Shown here one piece after another: positions 22,511 to 33,118 of a DNA stretch of 64,000 nt. Position numbers and translations under genes: made by a program. The notes beneath the pieces are model-generated. The model was not told the DNA's origin. It searched no databases and saw only the letters and a program-made list of their open reading frames with translations. Location: contig BSBK01002085.1 of the NCBI GenBank assembly GCA_027943335.1, forward strand, positions 912,501 to 976,500. The letters are read 5' to 3'. Source of the stretch: Chamaecyparis obtusa (lineage: Eukaryota > Streptophyta > Pinopsida > Cupressales > Cupressaceae). The stretch's first letter is position 1; every line of letters begins with the position of its first letter.

Positions 22511-22522
22511 GCTTTGATACCA
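22511..22522 (-). promoter_or_regulatory. Primer-binding site of the nested element
   Basis: The plus strand GCTTTGATACCA gives minus-strand TGGTATCAAAGC, one base different from the canonical initiator-Met primer site. It lies 1 nt from LTR B. Confidence 0.8.
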
Positions 22523-22523
22523 C

Positions 22524-23397
22524 TGAAATGACCCTAACCGGCCATTCTCTGATTTTTTCATAAATATATCTCAAGTAGATTGAAACAAATAGAAACATGC
22601 AGATAACCAGCAAATATAAATTTGAATAACCAGCAAATATAATCTTATAAAACTTCTCAGAAAATGGTTTGTATTATACAACAGCAATACAATAATCATG
22701 CATTACAATATCCAATCTGAAATACAGAAAATAACAGAAGATCGGATGACCAAGAACATGTAAAACAATGGCAAACTATGATGTGAATCCACACCGGAGA
22801 TGAACTGGGTTTCTGTCCAATTCACTGAGAAAGCCTGAAGGTTTCCGTCCTCAACATTCTAATTCGAAAGCTGAAGCTTCCCGAATTCTCAGCGAGAAAT
22901 AAAATCCATAAAACTCCAGCTTGCACAATGAGACTCCAAGCCTCCTCTTATGGCTACAGCTGTGACTCTTCAGTTTCCCCACTTTGTCTCTTCATATTCC
23001 CACTCTGTCTCTTTATATTTTCACTTTAAGTCACTTTTCAAATAAATATGACCGTTGAGTTATAAAGTGATATAATAAATAAAGTGAGGAATCTTTCAGC
23101 ATTAAAACGGAGGACCAAACAAACTCGGATGACAACGTGTGATAACTTGCCAAAAAGCTCTTGACGAGATGCTCCAAGTCCACTACTGAAAAGCCAAGAA
23201 TGTTGAACCCTGCTGACTTACTATAAATAGTAAGTACTCTGGAAACTTGTGGAAACTACTCCGATTGGCCTGAAACTGAAATTACCTAGGCCAATTATCT
23301 CCCTGAACACTGCCAAGCCATTGGTTAGCCCTCCAGACCATGATAAAAGGGTTAACGACATGGCACGAAATAATGTACCCCAAAAGGGGACATTACA
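22524..23397 (-). repeat. 5' LTR (LTR B) of the nested element
   Basis: 874 bp, starting TGAAATGACCC and ending GGGGACATTACA on the plus strand. Collinear with LTR A. Followed by the right CTTGA duplication at 23,398-23,402. Confidence 0.92.
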
Positions 23398-23402
23398 CTT
23401 GA

Positions 23403-23540
23403 TCAAGGACATTCTTGGTGAGTGTCAGAGCTTGATCAAGAGACCTTGGTGAGTGTCGAAGCTTGATCAAGGACATTCTTGGTGAGTTTCTAAGCTTGAT
23501 CAAGAGACATTCTTGGAGGAGCAAAACCACACGTAACAAA
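23403..23540 (-). pseudogene. gag: Displaced N-terminal gag of the gypsy element, tandem repeat
   Basis: Continues the phrase interrupted at 16,706. About 33-bp tandem units of CATTCTTGGTGAGTGTCGAA followed by GCTTGATCAAG recur here, and one lies on the other side of the nested element. This confirms that the two sides were once joined. On the minus strand the units would code for a short repeated peptide. Confidence 0.65.
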
Positions 23541-23589
23541 GAAATACTACAACAAATCAAGATAAGTTTTTTTTTTTTTAATTGTTCTT

Positions 23590-23778
23590 AATTTGAATAA
23601 TATGATGAAATATTTTCAAGTTCATAAGCTTATATTTATGAATGTATTACAATTATAACCTCAAGTTGAAATTACCATTTCATGGTCATTGGATGGGATG
23701 TTGACATAAAAAGACACCACTCACACCAAAGGTTCGAATTGCTTGAGAACAAGCAATTTTGAGAAGGGCAGACAGTGA
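23590..23778 (+). mobile_element. 3' internal end of a plus-strand Ty3/gypsy element
   Basis: It ends GCTTGAGAACAAGCAA, then TTTGAGAAGGGCAGACAG, directly before TGATGTCCCC. This is the plus-strand counterpart of the polypurine region next to 12,311 and 17,580. Only this 3' stub of the internal region remains. Confidence 0.6.
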
Positions 23779-24699
23779 TGTCCCCATTTTGAAATAGAAA
23801 TTAATATTTTATAAAATAATAAAAGAGATTTTAATAAATAAAATGATATAATGTAATCTTGTTGTCCTCAATTTTGACATCACAAAATTGAGGCAACCCT
23901 ACGCAATTTTCTCATGGATTCGTAGGTGTATCCTCTACGTTTTCGATGTATTGGATAATGTGTTGTAAAGACAATTCGTCATCCTTGAATTGTCCTTTAT
24001 TTTGCAGGTTTCATGCATCCTTTTCGAAGGTTCCCATCAAGTTAATCACCTTATCGCTTGTCAGGATGAGTTTTTCTTCTCTGACTGCAAGCGCTTGATT
24101 TTTGGTAATCTTCACGTCCTTTCTTCGTTTTTCCCTTTCTTGTTAGTAGTTTTTAATCTTGTTTTTCCCTTGAGTTAATAGCTCTTTGAATTCTGCTCGT
24201 TTCGAGCCAACTTAGACCTCGATCGGAGTTGTCTAGCTCAAGTTATGGAGTAAAAGGTGGGGTTTTTTAGGGCGACTGCATATTTTATTAAATCCTTTTA
24301 AAAGTGGACTTTTTGATGGCGATTGCACGTATTAAGATTATTTTTAAATTTTAAATTGGATTTTATCATCCATTTTAAATTTCAACTCATTTCGAGTTGA
24401 TTTGATCATAGTTTTTAATGTTTTAATAAAATTAGGCTTTTTAAGTCTATTTTTATGATACTTTATTAAAAACTATGGTTATTAGTTTAATTTTAATTAC
24501 ATGAGATGTTTTTAAGTGCAAAGTGGGTATTTCGTTATTAAATGCATATATCCAAATGCATTAAAAATATTAAAATCCATTGCCAAGTCCTCACAAGTAA
24601 ATCGGTGGAGTTTACATCTGCAATTACATATTTTAAATAAGATTTTATTATTTAATCTATGGTAAGTGGAGAATTTGAATTCATTTACACATGTAAAAC

Positions 24700-25200
24700 T
24701 CAAAAACATGTGTTTTTATCTCTCAAAAGTACGTTATTGTCTTTAAAAAGATTTGCTTGTTAAGTGGTGTTTTTAGACCTTTTAACATGTGTTTCTCATC
24801 TTTTAAAAACCGTCATTAAAAATATCAATGCTAAGTGGCGAATTTTGGAGGAATAACACATGTTATTTGTCTTTCAAAACACATTTTTCTCTAAAGCAAT
24901 GTTGAGTGGCGATTTTTGATGCCATAACATGTGTTCAATAACATATGTTATTCACTTCCAAAAGCACATTTTTTCACATTGGATGTTAAGTGGTGATTTT
25001 TAAAGTGATAACATGTTTTGAAACATATGTTATTTTCTTTTTAAAACCCATTTTTATGCAACCAAGTGCTAGGTAGCGATTTTGGAGAGAAAGATGTGTT
25101 TTTGCCTTCTAAAAATGCGTCTTTACTTAATCCCTATGCAAGTGGCGATTTTTAACATGAAAACACATGTTTTTTACTTCTAAAAACCCATTTTTGGGGG
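24700..25200 (+). repeat. About 90-bp tandem repeats with AACATATGTT cores
   Basis: At least five units share AAGTGGCGATTTTT, then an AACATGTGTT/AACATATGTT palindrome, then CTTTTAAAAACCCATTTTT. This is the same family as the array at 1-900 in reverse complement. Confidence 0.75.
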
Positions 25201-26514
25201 GCGTTTTTGGAAAAAACGGGATTTTGAGGCAAGAAATCACTTGGAAAATGGTCAAAACTGAACCGTTTTTGCTCTTTTTTGGGTCGATTTTGCACTAAAT
25301 TTTCCAAGGATCACTCTTGGATCATCAAAATTGCATTTTAGAAGGTGTTTTGCTCTCAAAACAACCCATTTAGGGCATGTTTTTGGGCGTTTTTGTGCAA
25401 AAACGGCCCATTTTTTGCCATTTTTCTTCATCAAAATCAAATTTTTTGCTTCTAAAATGAGTTCTTGGGCATTACATTTCATTTGCAGCTTGTTTATCAT
25501 TATTTCTAAGTTGTTTTTGATGCCCTAGGCACCATTTTTGGATGCTCTTACATGTGTTGGATTTATTCAAAGTTTGTTGCTATTATTCAGCATATATTTT
25601 ATCTTTAATCCAACACTTGTTAAGATTCGATCCTTGACTCAAACAGATGTTTATCTTTGAAGGAAATGAGTCATGGATTGAACTCTATATAAAGATTATT
25701 TCTCAGCATTTCTAAATTGCGAAAATCTTCATGATCTTTTCCACATTTTTCAAAAATTGCAAAGGATTTTCCTTTCTTTATCTTATGAAGAAGTGAGGTA
25801 AATTTTCTTGCATATGCTGGAGATGTCTTTGTATTTCATTTCATTTCCTTTCATTTTCAGTTTTCTATCATAGGCTTCTTCTTCTTCTATCTCAAGTTCT
25901 CTAAAGATGCATATGCAAAATATCTCTTCTTTTTGCATATGCAGTCAGGATTAAAAACCCCGTTCTTGAATATATTACTTCCAAAAAGGAGATGGGTCCA
26001 CTTTGCATTATCTCTCACATTCATCACGTGATTTCACTCCTAAAAAGCCCACCTACATAAGCCTTTTATATTGCTGCCACTTGACTTTAAACTCGTGATG
26101 GTAGAAAATCTTCATTTCATACTTTCATTTCCATACATGTTTCCCTTCATGATTCTCGCTGTCCACATATGTAAACACCTCCAAGAAACCCGTTTTTGGG
26201 TCTTCTTTATAATTTTTGAGCTAAAGTCCTTTCACCTCTTCGCTGTCCTAAAGTTTTCCAGCCATATGCCATGTTCAGTCTTCCAAAATCCATATTTGTA
26301 AATCAAAAAACATGCAATGGACCCATCCATGCTTCATTTTCTCACCTAATACTTGTCCATTCATATGTAATACCCTCTGAAAAACCCACTTTTGGTTTTT
26401 CTCACAGCTCAAGAACCAACCTAACCCAAATCCGTTCGTTCTTCCGCTATTCACAAGTATTCCAACCACTCCCAATACCCCAAGCTCACTTCTTGTGCGT
26501 CCAAAAAGTGCAAT

Positions 26515-27034
26515 GGATCCATCTTATGAAGATGTACTTATTTTGGGGGATTTTCATGCTACAGCAACTCAGGCATATCAATTGCCATGTCAAGAGAATT
26601 TCTAGCCAGCACCAAAAAAAGAAGGAAAGGCCCGAAGGATTGAAAGGGAGAATCAAGAAAGTTTGAAACGTGAGAGGCAAAACTGAAAGAATGATCTAAG
26701 ATGGTGTTGTCTTCCTATGCTGACTATCCAGTTATGCAACCAGGCTTGGATATAAACATAAGGCAGGAAGCTATCATTTCAGACTTAGGGGCTTTCATTT
26801 GGAATCAAAGAGAAGACGACGCACACTATTCAATTGCTCGGGCCATCTTGGAGGAAGAGGAGGAAGTTGGTATTGAATTTGAAAGAGAAAGACAAAGAAT
26901 TGAAAGGAGGCTTAGAGAAAGATTGGAACGTGAGGAAAGGGAAAGGATACAAAGAGAAAGGGAAGCCCATAGGAGAGCTCAAAGGCCACCCTTAAGAGAA
27001 ATTCAACTTCGAGGGAATCAAGTGAATCAAAATT
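26515..27034 (+). pseudogene. Decayed gag-like frame with highly charged coiled coil
   Basis: A frame beginning MDPSYEDVLILGDFHATATQ breaks at a TAG near 26,604. In another frame 26,701-27,036 (MVLSSYADYPVMQPGLD) leads to a very long E/R-rich helix (EREERERIQREREAHRRAQR). The combination resembles short gag-like proteins of plant LTR elements. No knuckle or enzyme domain is present. It may be a remnant of an element inserted in, or included in, the surrounding LTR. Confidence 0.4.
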
Positions 27035-27503
27035 AGAACACAAGCAAGATAAGAAGATTGGATCTTTTCCCCCAGAAAGGTTTGAAAGACTACAATCAGA
27101 AAGAATTCTTTTAAAGCAGAGATGGAAAGAAACAAACGTGCTTCTCAAGAGACAACCAAGGATGTAGGTTCATGTTCTAGATCAAGATGCTTTCATCAAA
27201 CTAAAGCATATCAACCATCACGCCTCCTATAGCAGCATGAAGACAAACAAAGGATGATGTAATAGGTGTCGTGTCTTATCAGGCACTTAGAATATTTTCA
27301 TCATGTCTTTGTAATTTGTATTTGACATATGTAGTTGCATGTGAGAGTATCACGTGCAAAGATGTAACATGTAATCAGATTGCAAGTGCATTAGGCATGC
27401 AACTTTGAAAAAGTCAAAATTAGTTAGTTAGTTAGTTAGGGAATAAGTCAAGGTGGTTAAGGATTTTCCTCTTTTCTCTCCACCTTTCTCTCTCCTCTTT
27501 TCC

Positions 27504-27513
27504 TATATAAAGG
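27504..27513 (+). promoter_or_regulatory. TATA box of LTR promoter
   Basis: CTATATAAAGGAGGGAGC lies after a CT-rich stretch, as in an LTR U3/R border. The repeated AGACTTTG words begin about 80 bp downstream. Confidence 0.5.
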
Positions 27514-27579
27514 AGGGAGCTCATTGTAAATAATCATCTTTTGGCAAGGCAAGAAAATTCTACTAGTTTGTATTGTGCA

Positions 27580-27975
27580 CTCTAAGACTTTGTGCTTGGA
27601 TGTAAATTAGATTGCTTTCAATAAAAGAGGCAGATTGTTTTGAGACTTTGTGCCAATTCAAACTTTTATGTGACGACATTTTCTTGAGTTGATTGTGAGT
27701 TTTTATGCTTTGATTCAAGAGGGATTTGGATTCAATTGCGCAAACTTTGAGCTCCATGTTGCATTCAGAGCCAATTTGAACTTTTGAAGACTTTGTGTTG
27801 CAGAAGAACAAATTGTGATAGATAGTAGTGGCTGCAATTACTTAGAGCTGAAGACTTTGGGCTTCGATTGTAAGTGTTTTTATTAAATTTGAGAGTATTC
27901 AATAAGAGACTTTGTGCCTTACTGGTTATTCTGCTTGAATCCTCACGAGACAAGCGCAGGAGACTTTGGGTTCCT
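27580..27975 (+). repeat. Six spaced copies of AGACTTTGTGC / AGACTTTGGG
   Basis: The motif occurs near 27,585, 27,641, 27,788, 27,851, 27,908 and 27,961 with irregular spacing, inside the presumed leader of the LTR transcript. Confidence 0.7.
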
Positions 27976-28303
27976 GTTTTTGTTTCACAAGATATAAAAA
28001 GAAAGCTGCTGCCCCTGGTATTGTTCTTATGTCAACTCTAGGATCACCAGTATTATCATAGCAATAAGGCACTTTTTGTTAAATTAGAAAGTAGTAGTTG
28101 TACGCAAATCATTCCTGAAAAAAGAGGAATCGATTGAGAGAACCACCCTTTTGTAATTTCAGTTAAGTTCCTGTTGAAGCCACCTACGATAAGAAGGGAT
28201 CCTCCCCTATTGCTGAGAGGAGAGAGAAATCTCATGAGACGTTGCCTAAAGTTACAATTTTGTAAGGTGTAGTCTTAGCGGCTTACAAAATTTTTAGCCA
28301 ACA

Positions 28304-29633
28304 AATCTATTATTAAAATAATAAAATAATATATAGGCATACTAATATATTATTAATATAAAATATTATTAAAATAATAATAATAAAAAATGATATATTA
28401 ATATAATATAATATAATATATTGATGAATCAATATAATTCTATTAATAAATTATTAAATATAATAAATAATAAATAAGTAATCACATAATAATTATAATC
28501 TATTATTATTTATAATATATTATTCATATAGTAAATATAAATAAACAAAATAACATAATATAATCCAAAAGACATGACTTTTGGAAATAAGGGTATAAGA
28601 AAACAATTAGGGGGAAAAAGGAAGAGACACTAAGAAATAATATGGCAAACTTGGGAGAAAATAATATAAGAGAAAATGAAGGAGAAAAGATAGGAGAAAA
28701 GATAGGAGAACATAAAGGAGGAAATGTAGGAGGAACTCAAGGGAGGAAAAAAGTATAAAAGGAAAGTAAGAAAATATTAAGACCTTATATTGGGACCACC
28801 GAAGGAAAATATAAAAAATAAAGTATAAACTATTACTTGCAAGATCAAACCAACATTAACAAAAGTAATAAATTTATTTCATTCATTACATATGAACAAG
28901 AAGGTGTTAGGGAATAGAAAACCAACACAAAAAAATAAAGGTATGTCCTCTTAGTAAAATGAAATATATTGGATTTAGTTCCATTTCATTTATATATTAA
29001 ATTAAAGAAATGTTAAAGCTTTAGTTATTCTGAATTATATTTTAGTATTAAAAGAATTAGGAAATAGAAGAATTAATCAAGGAATATAATGGATATCAAA
29101 GAAAGAGAAGATGCAATAAGATTGCGACTATAGAAAGTACTTATGAATCAATGATAATAACAAAATATTATATTTACATTCTATCAAAACCAAAGGTCTA
29201 AATATTCTAATTTATTTAATATATATAGGAATTATATCAATTATATTATACAAGATCTCTTTTACTATTTGGATTAAGTAGAGAAGATTGTAATGTTATT
29301 AAGGAGGGGCTTGTCTAAATCCAAGCAATGGCTATCTATCCCAAGATAGGGTAGGGGTCAGCGACCCAGAAGCCTTGAGGGAAAGTCCCAAGATAGGATA
29401 TGGGCTTGGACCTGTAAACTTTGAGGGAGCCCGTTGTAGTTGGTCTCTAGACACCTTGGATAATGTGTACTCTTCCCTTCATGGAGTTAAAAAAGTAATA
29501 AGGTTGGATATGAGTGTTAAAGATAAATAAATCTAATGAGATAAATGACTAATCCTATCATGGACATTACAATCCAAACCCTAATTGAGCAATTTAGGAT
29601 AAATTAAGAAAGGTCCCAACAGGGGACATTACA
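28304..29633 (-). mobile_element. Truncated LTR, minus strand, related to 55.6-57.7 kb
   Basis: Very AT-rich at first (TAATATATTA-type), then a less AT-rich part with CCCAAGATAGGGTAGGGGTC, ending CAGGGGACATTACA at 29,633. The same composition and end are seen in the solo LTR at 55,615-57,748. The TG start expected on the plus-strand left side is missing, so it is truncated. Confidence 0.55.
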
Positions 29634-31557
29634 CCAATCTCCTCCTAATACCCACACCTAGCAGTTTGCAGTCACTGTCAATTTCCAATGGAAAACATTT
29701 GCAGTCGGAGAGATGTAAATGCCCAGCCAGGTATCACACCTAGAAATTTGTGTGATTCAGTCCAATGCATGTAGGAAGTCCAAGGAATCCTTGACTAATT
29801 CGTCCTCCGCTATAAACATTCACCATGCATTCGAACCAACAAGATTATTGAATAAACGAAAACCTACAAACTAACCTTGGATTGAAGGATCAAATCCATT
29901 AAATCAATAACACCAAACAAATCCACCATTCACAAAATCTGCCATTAGACTCCAGATGTGAACTCCAAATGAATCCACCAATCTTGGAGGTATGGGTTTT
30001 AATCCAAACCTTCGTAGTCCCAAGGGTTCTATCCTTAGAACAAACCAGTCATTGAATATCAGTAACAAGAGAAAGCTTCACTTTTCCAATCTCATAACAT
30101 GTCCCAAATGAAAGGATAGCCTCACTTTTATAGCTTCTCAAGTTGGTGAGCGCTTGTACTTTCAGCAATGTGGGATAAAAGCCTCTTTTAATTTATAAAG
30201 CCAATTTATAAAGTCACTTTAATTTTATAATCACTTTATAATATAAAGTGACTTTAACGTTATAAACCATTAAATAATATTAATTTTTTCTCCGTTTCAC
30301 CCCAAATTGAGCTACGATGCAAAGAAGGGGTGGATTTCACACAATTGATACCATATTTCACAACAATGGCTTCTCGACTTCTTGTCTTCAATGGGTTTTC
30401 CTTCTAAACGTTCAATTCCCTAGTAGTACTCCAGAACTTGTTTTTTCAGCATATTTTCCAAGACAGGATCAATACAAAAAGTCCAATCACCATTTCAAAT
30501 ACCCTTTAGGCTGCTTGATAATATATCCCAATTTCAGGTATGGGTGTTTTGGAACACAAGACTCAAATCTTGACTGCTATGCTAGATTTAGGCCAAATTA
30601 CGGCACTTTTACAAAGCAAGTAAGTGGTTTTCTAGTCACAAATGTCCCAATTCCACTTGAGGCCTTTGCACATATCATATGGGTCTGATTCTCTAGGTTA
30701 TGTCAATTGGAACAAGTTTCAATGCACCTTTCTTCACAAACATAAGCCTACCTACCTTTCCTAAGCCTAAACATGGTGATATTAGGCTAGGGCTTGATCA
30801 AACACTACCCTAACTCCATCTCTTGCATCTTCAAACCAAAAAAACATTGAAAGCATCCTATCTACCTCCATTCCACCGATTTCCAGAATTTTTCACTAGT
30901 GGAATGGCCTCCTAATCCATAATTTCTCAATCCAAACCCTCAAGCCCTAGGGTTTCAGACTGTTTTTAGTAAAAACTCTCTAACTTTATCCAAACTTTAT
31001 GAAAACGAATGAAACCAATTGCAAATGATAGAAGACTCAATGCACTATCCAATGAAAGTGGTTTTACATCATTCTCAGATCATACAAGGCCGTAGAATAT
31101 GCTGCAATAGAAAAGAACACAGAAATTAGAGCTTTATTTATTTGATCTCCAAAGTGTATCCAACCTCTACCTCAACCAAAACAAGGCATATTTAAAAATG
31201 TACAAGAAAAAACCAACTGTCAAACAAATGATCATTTAACTTCCTCTAAACATGAAAAAAAATGCAAATGTTGCTCATGCAACTTTTACAAAATTTGACA
31301 ATTTGACTCCAAAACGTCCCCACATGACCTAAAACCTTACAAATAGTCTAGACTCTAAATAGACCTTATTCCACCCAAAAACATGACTAAACACATGAAA
31401 ATACACAATTGACTATATTTACAGGTTTGGACTAGGTGCCCCTGCACCAAGTGTGAGTGGAAAGCATCCCTTTTAAATTAATTTATTAGCCTATTGGGAT
31501 GGGAAAATAGGCTAAACAAGCTCCTGGAGAGATTTCAAAAAAGAAAGAGACATTATA
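29634..31557 (-). mobile_element. Partial LTR matching 11,533-12,311; possible 5' LTR of the gypsy element
   Basis: Aligns with the gypsy 3' LTR from CCAATCTCCTCCTA onward, including GTATGGGTTTT, CCAATCTTG and the final TTAGCCTATTGGGATGGGAAA, ending GACATTATA. About 1.1 kb at 30,315-31,460 has no counterpart in the other copy. An open frame there (30,317-30,688) has no recognisable domain. Its right flank GCAAG differs by one base from the left flank GGAAG of the LTR at 10,063, which fits one element spanning 10,063-31,557 with nested insertions. Confidence 0.6.
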
Positions 31558-32030
31558 GCAAGCAACGCAACCACTACAACAAAAGCCCAGATTGATGATG
31601 AATGGCGTCCAATGGTGTTAAGAGTGGGGTTTCCATCCCACCAGAGTGTCAGCATAGCCCAACCCCCTCATGGGCATTTGGCTACTTGATCATGGGTGGG
31701 TCCCAACCCTGGGTACATGCCAAGGGGGAATCCACATCACCGCAACATTTAGGCTAGAACATCACAACACACCACGCTCCGCAAGGCTCGACCTCAAGAC
31801 CTTAGCTCTAATACCAAGCAAGGCAACCACTACACCAAAATCCCAAATTGATGGTGAATGGCACCCACTGGTGTTAAGAGTGGGGCTTTCGTCCCACCAG
31901 AGTGCCAACGCAAGCCAGCCCCCTTATGGACACGTGGTTGCCCGATAGTGGGTGGGTTCCAGCCCTGAGTACACGACCAACAGGAATCCGCACCACCACA
32001 ACATTTAAGTTGGGACATCACAGGAAGGGC
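31558..32030 (-). repeat. Tandem SINE-like repeat, about 256-bp period
   Basis: CAACCACTACAACAAAAGCC at 31,568 recurs as CAACCACTACACCAAAATCC at 31,824, and the sequences after them match. On the minus strand, GGTGTAGTGGTTGCCTTGC (31,839-31,818) and GAGGTCGAGCC (31,795-31,785) are placed like the A and B boxes of a tRNA-derived SINE promoter. The boxes are imperfect matches, so pol III origin is tentative. Confidence 0.4.
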
Positions 32031-32661
32031 ATGTTCATTCAAAGGATGCCTTAGAAGAGGATATGCTAGACCAGTCCAACATAGAAGAGGATTGAAGGGA
32101 GATAGGAAAAATCACTGTCAAATCATTGTCGTTGTAAAAGGTGATCTTTAAATGGTCTATCAAATCATCAATTGCTTTCAAATTAGGGACTATCAAGCTA
32201 CTATCAAAGTCCCTATTTGAAGACTCATTGTAAGAAGGGTAAAGTGTCATCAAAATTGTCAATTCATTGTCAAATGAGAACCCAATAAAGCTCTATTCTA
32301 AGGAGGGGATAATTGTTGCGCAGTCAATGTACAGGAATCAAAAATTAGTACATAGCAGGCTGTAACAAAATAGTACAGAATAGTATGGACTGAGTTACAT
32401 TCGTTGTATTCAAAATGCATTTAAATCGAAAAACTCAATCTAACAATTAGCAGTTATTAGGCAAAAAAATTGCGAAATACTCTGCATTGTAATTAATCTG
32501 CATTTTTTATCAAGGTTTAGAAGTTTTGTGATAAACCCTAGGTTTCATTATTATGGCTAAATATTAAAATCTTGTTTCACTTGCAGTACGAGAAATGACT
32601 AGCGAAACTTTAATGTCTAGAATCTTATCATACTCAGCATAGAAATTGTGATAGAATAATG
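32031..32661. other. Unassigned sequence with a purine tract
   Basis: No gene recognised. TAAGGAGGGGATAATTGTTG near 32,297 looks like a polypurine tract followed by an LTR start (TGTTGCGCAG), so this may be the 3' end of another plus-strand element cut by the hAT insertion at 32,670. Confidence 0.3.
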
Positions 32662-33118
32662 CTTAAAAACTAAGATACCCTAGTTTGCCCCTGGACCCCT
32701 CATAACCAGCCTGGGTATGAATTGGTACCTAGTCCTGGTCCAGTCCGCCTGCTAGTCTGGGCAAGGTTCGAATTTTTGGACCCAATTCAAACTTCTGCCA
32801 CAGACAATCGGACCCGGGCGGACAAGCATGCAAAAAATCAAACCCGCAACGAACTTCGAAGAACTGGGACCTGCGAACGTCACTTAAGTGACATGTTTTT
32901 GCAAATTTTATAAAATTTTGATATCTGGAACGTTAAAAGGTGGATATGAAAGGCTAATGTTTGCTTCTCATTCTCATTTGTGGTGTGCAAGTAGGTTATT
33001 TTGACTTGAGCAAGAGCAAAAGAGCAAGTTCTTGGTTGTGCAAGGAGGAGTTGGAAGATTGGTTTGTGAGCTTTCTTCAAGTGTTTGTGCCTCATTCATA
33101 CACCTTTGCAGGCTTACA

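Larger units (their letters stand above)
16707..23397 (-). mobile_element. Complete 6.69-kb LTR retrotransposon with captured host sequence, no pol
   Basis: Two 874-bp LTRs in direct orientation, a primer-binding site, a polypurine tract and flanking CTTGA duplications define a complete insertion, nested in the gag of the 12-16 kb gypsy element. The internal 4.94 kb contains no reverse transcriptase, integrase or protease that I can find, so the element is non-autonomous. Its 3' end matches the host gypsy element (the shared CTCAAGCAATCG next to the polypurine tract), which suggests a relative supplied the enzymes. It carries a long chimeric frame beginning with PDS5-like sequence. The two LTRs differ at roughly 6-8% of positions by eye, mostly transitions, so the insertion is old. 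Confidence 0.9.
23779..28303 (+). mobile_element. Long LTR-like segment, plus strand (limits uncertain)
   Basis: Begins TGATGTCCCCATTTTG after a polypurine-type stub and may run to GCCAACA near 28,303. It contains an array of about 90-bp repeats, a short decayed gag-like frame and, at the far end, a TATA box with leader-like sequence. If it is one LTR it is about 4.5 kb, which is long but possible. Alternatively, an LTR and leader from 23,779 are followed by a separate LTR starting at 27,267 (TGTCGTGTC). No target duplication was found for either reading. Confidence 0.45.

Noticed and set aside
28304..28560. AT-rich block as replication origin or matrix attachment region
   Set aside because: The same composition is a normal part of this LTR family (55.7-56.0 kb); no further evidence.
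30317..30688. 123-codon frame in the possible 5' LTR
   Set aside because: No recognisable domain and it lies within LTR sequence; kept only as a note.
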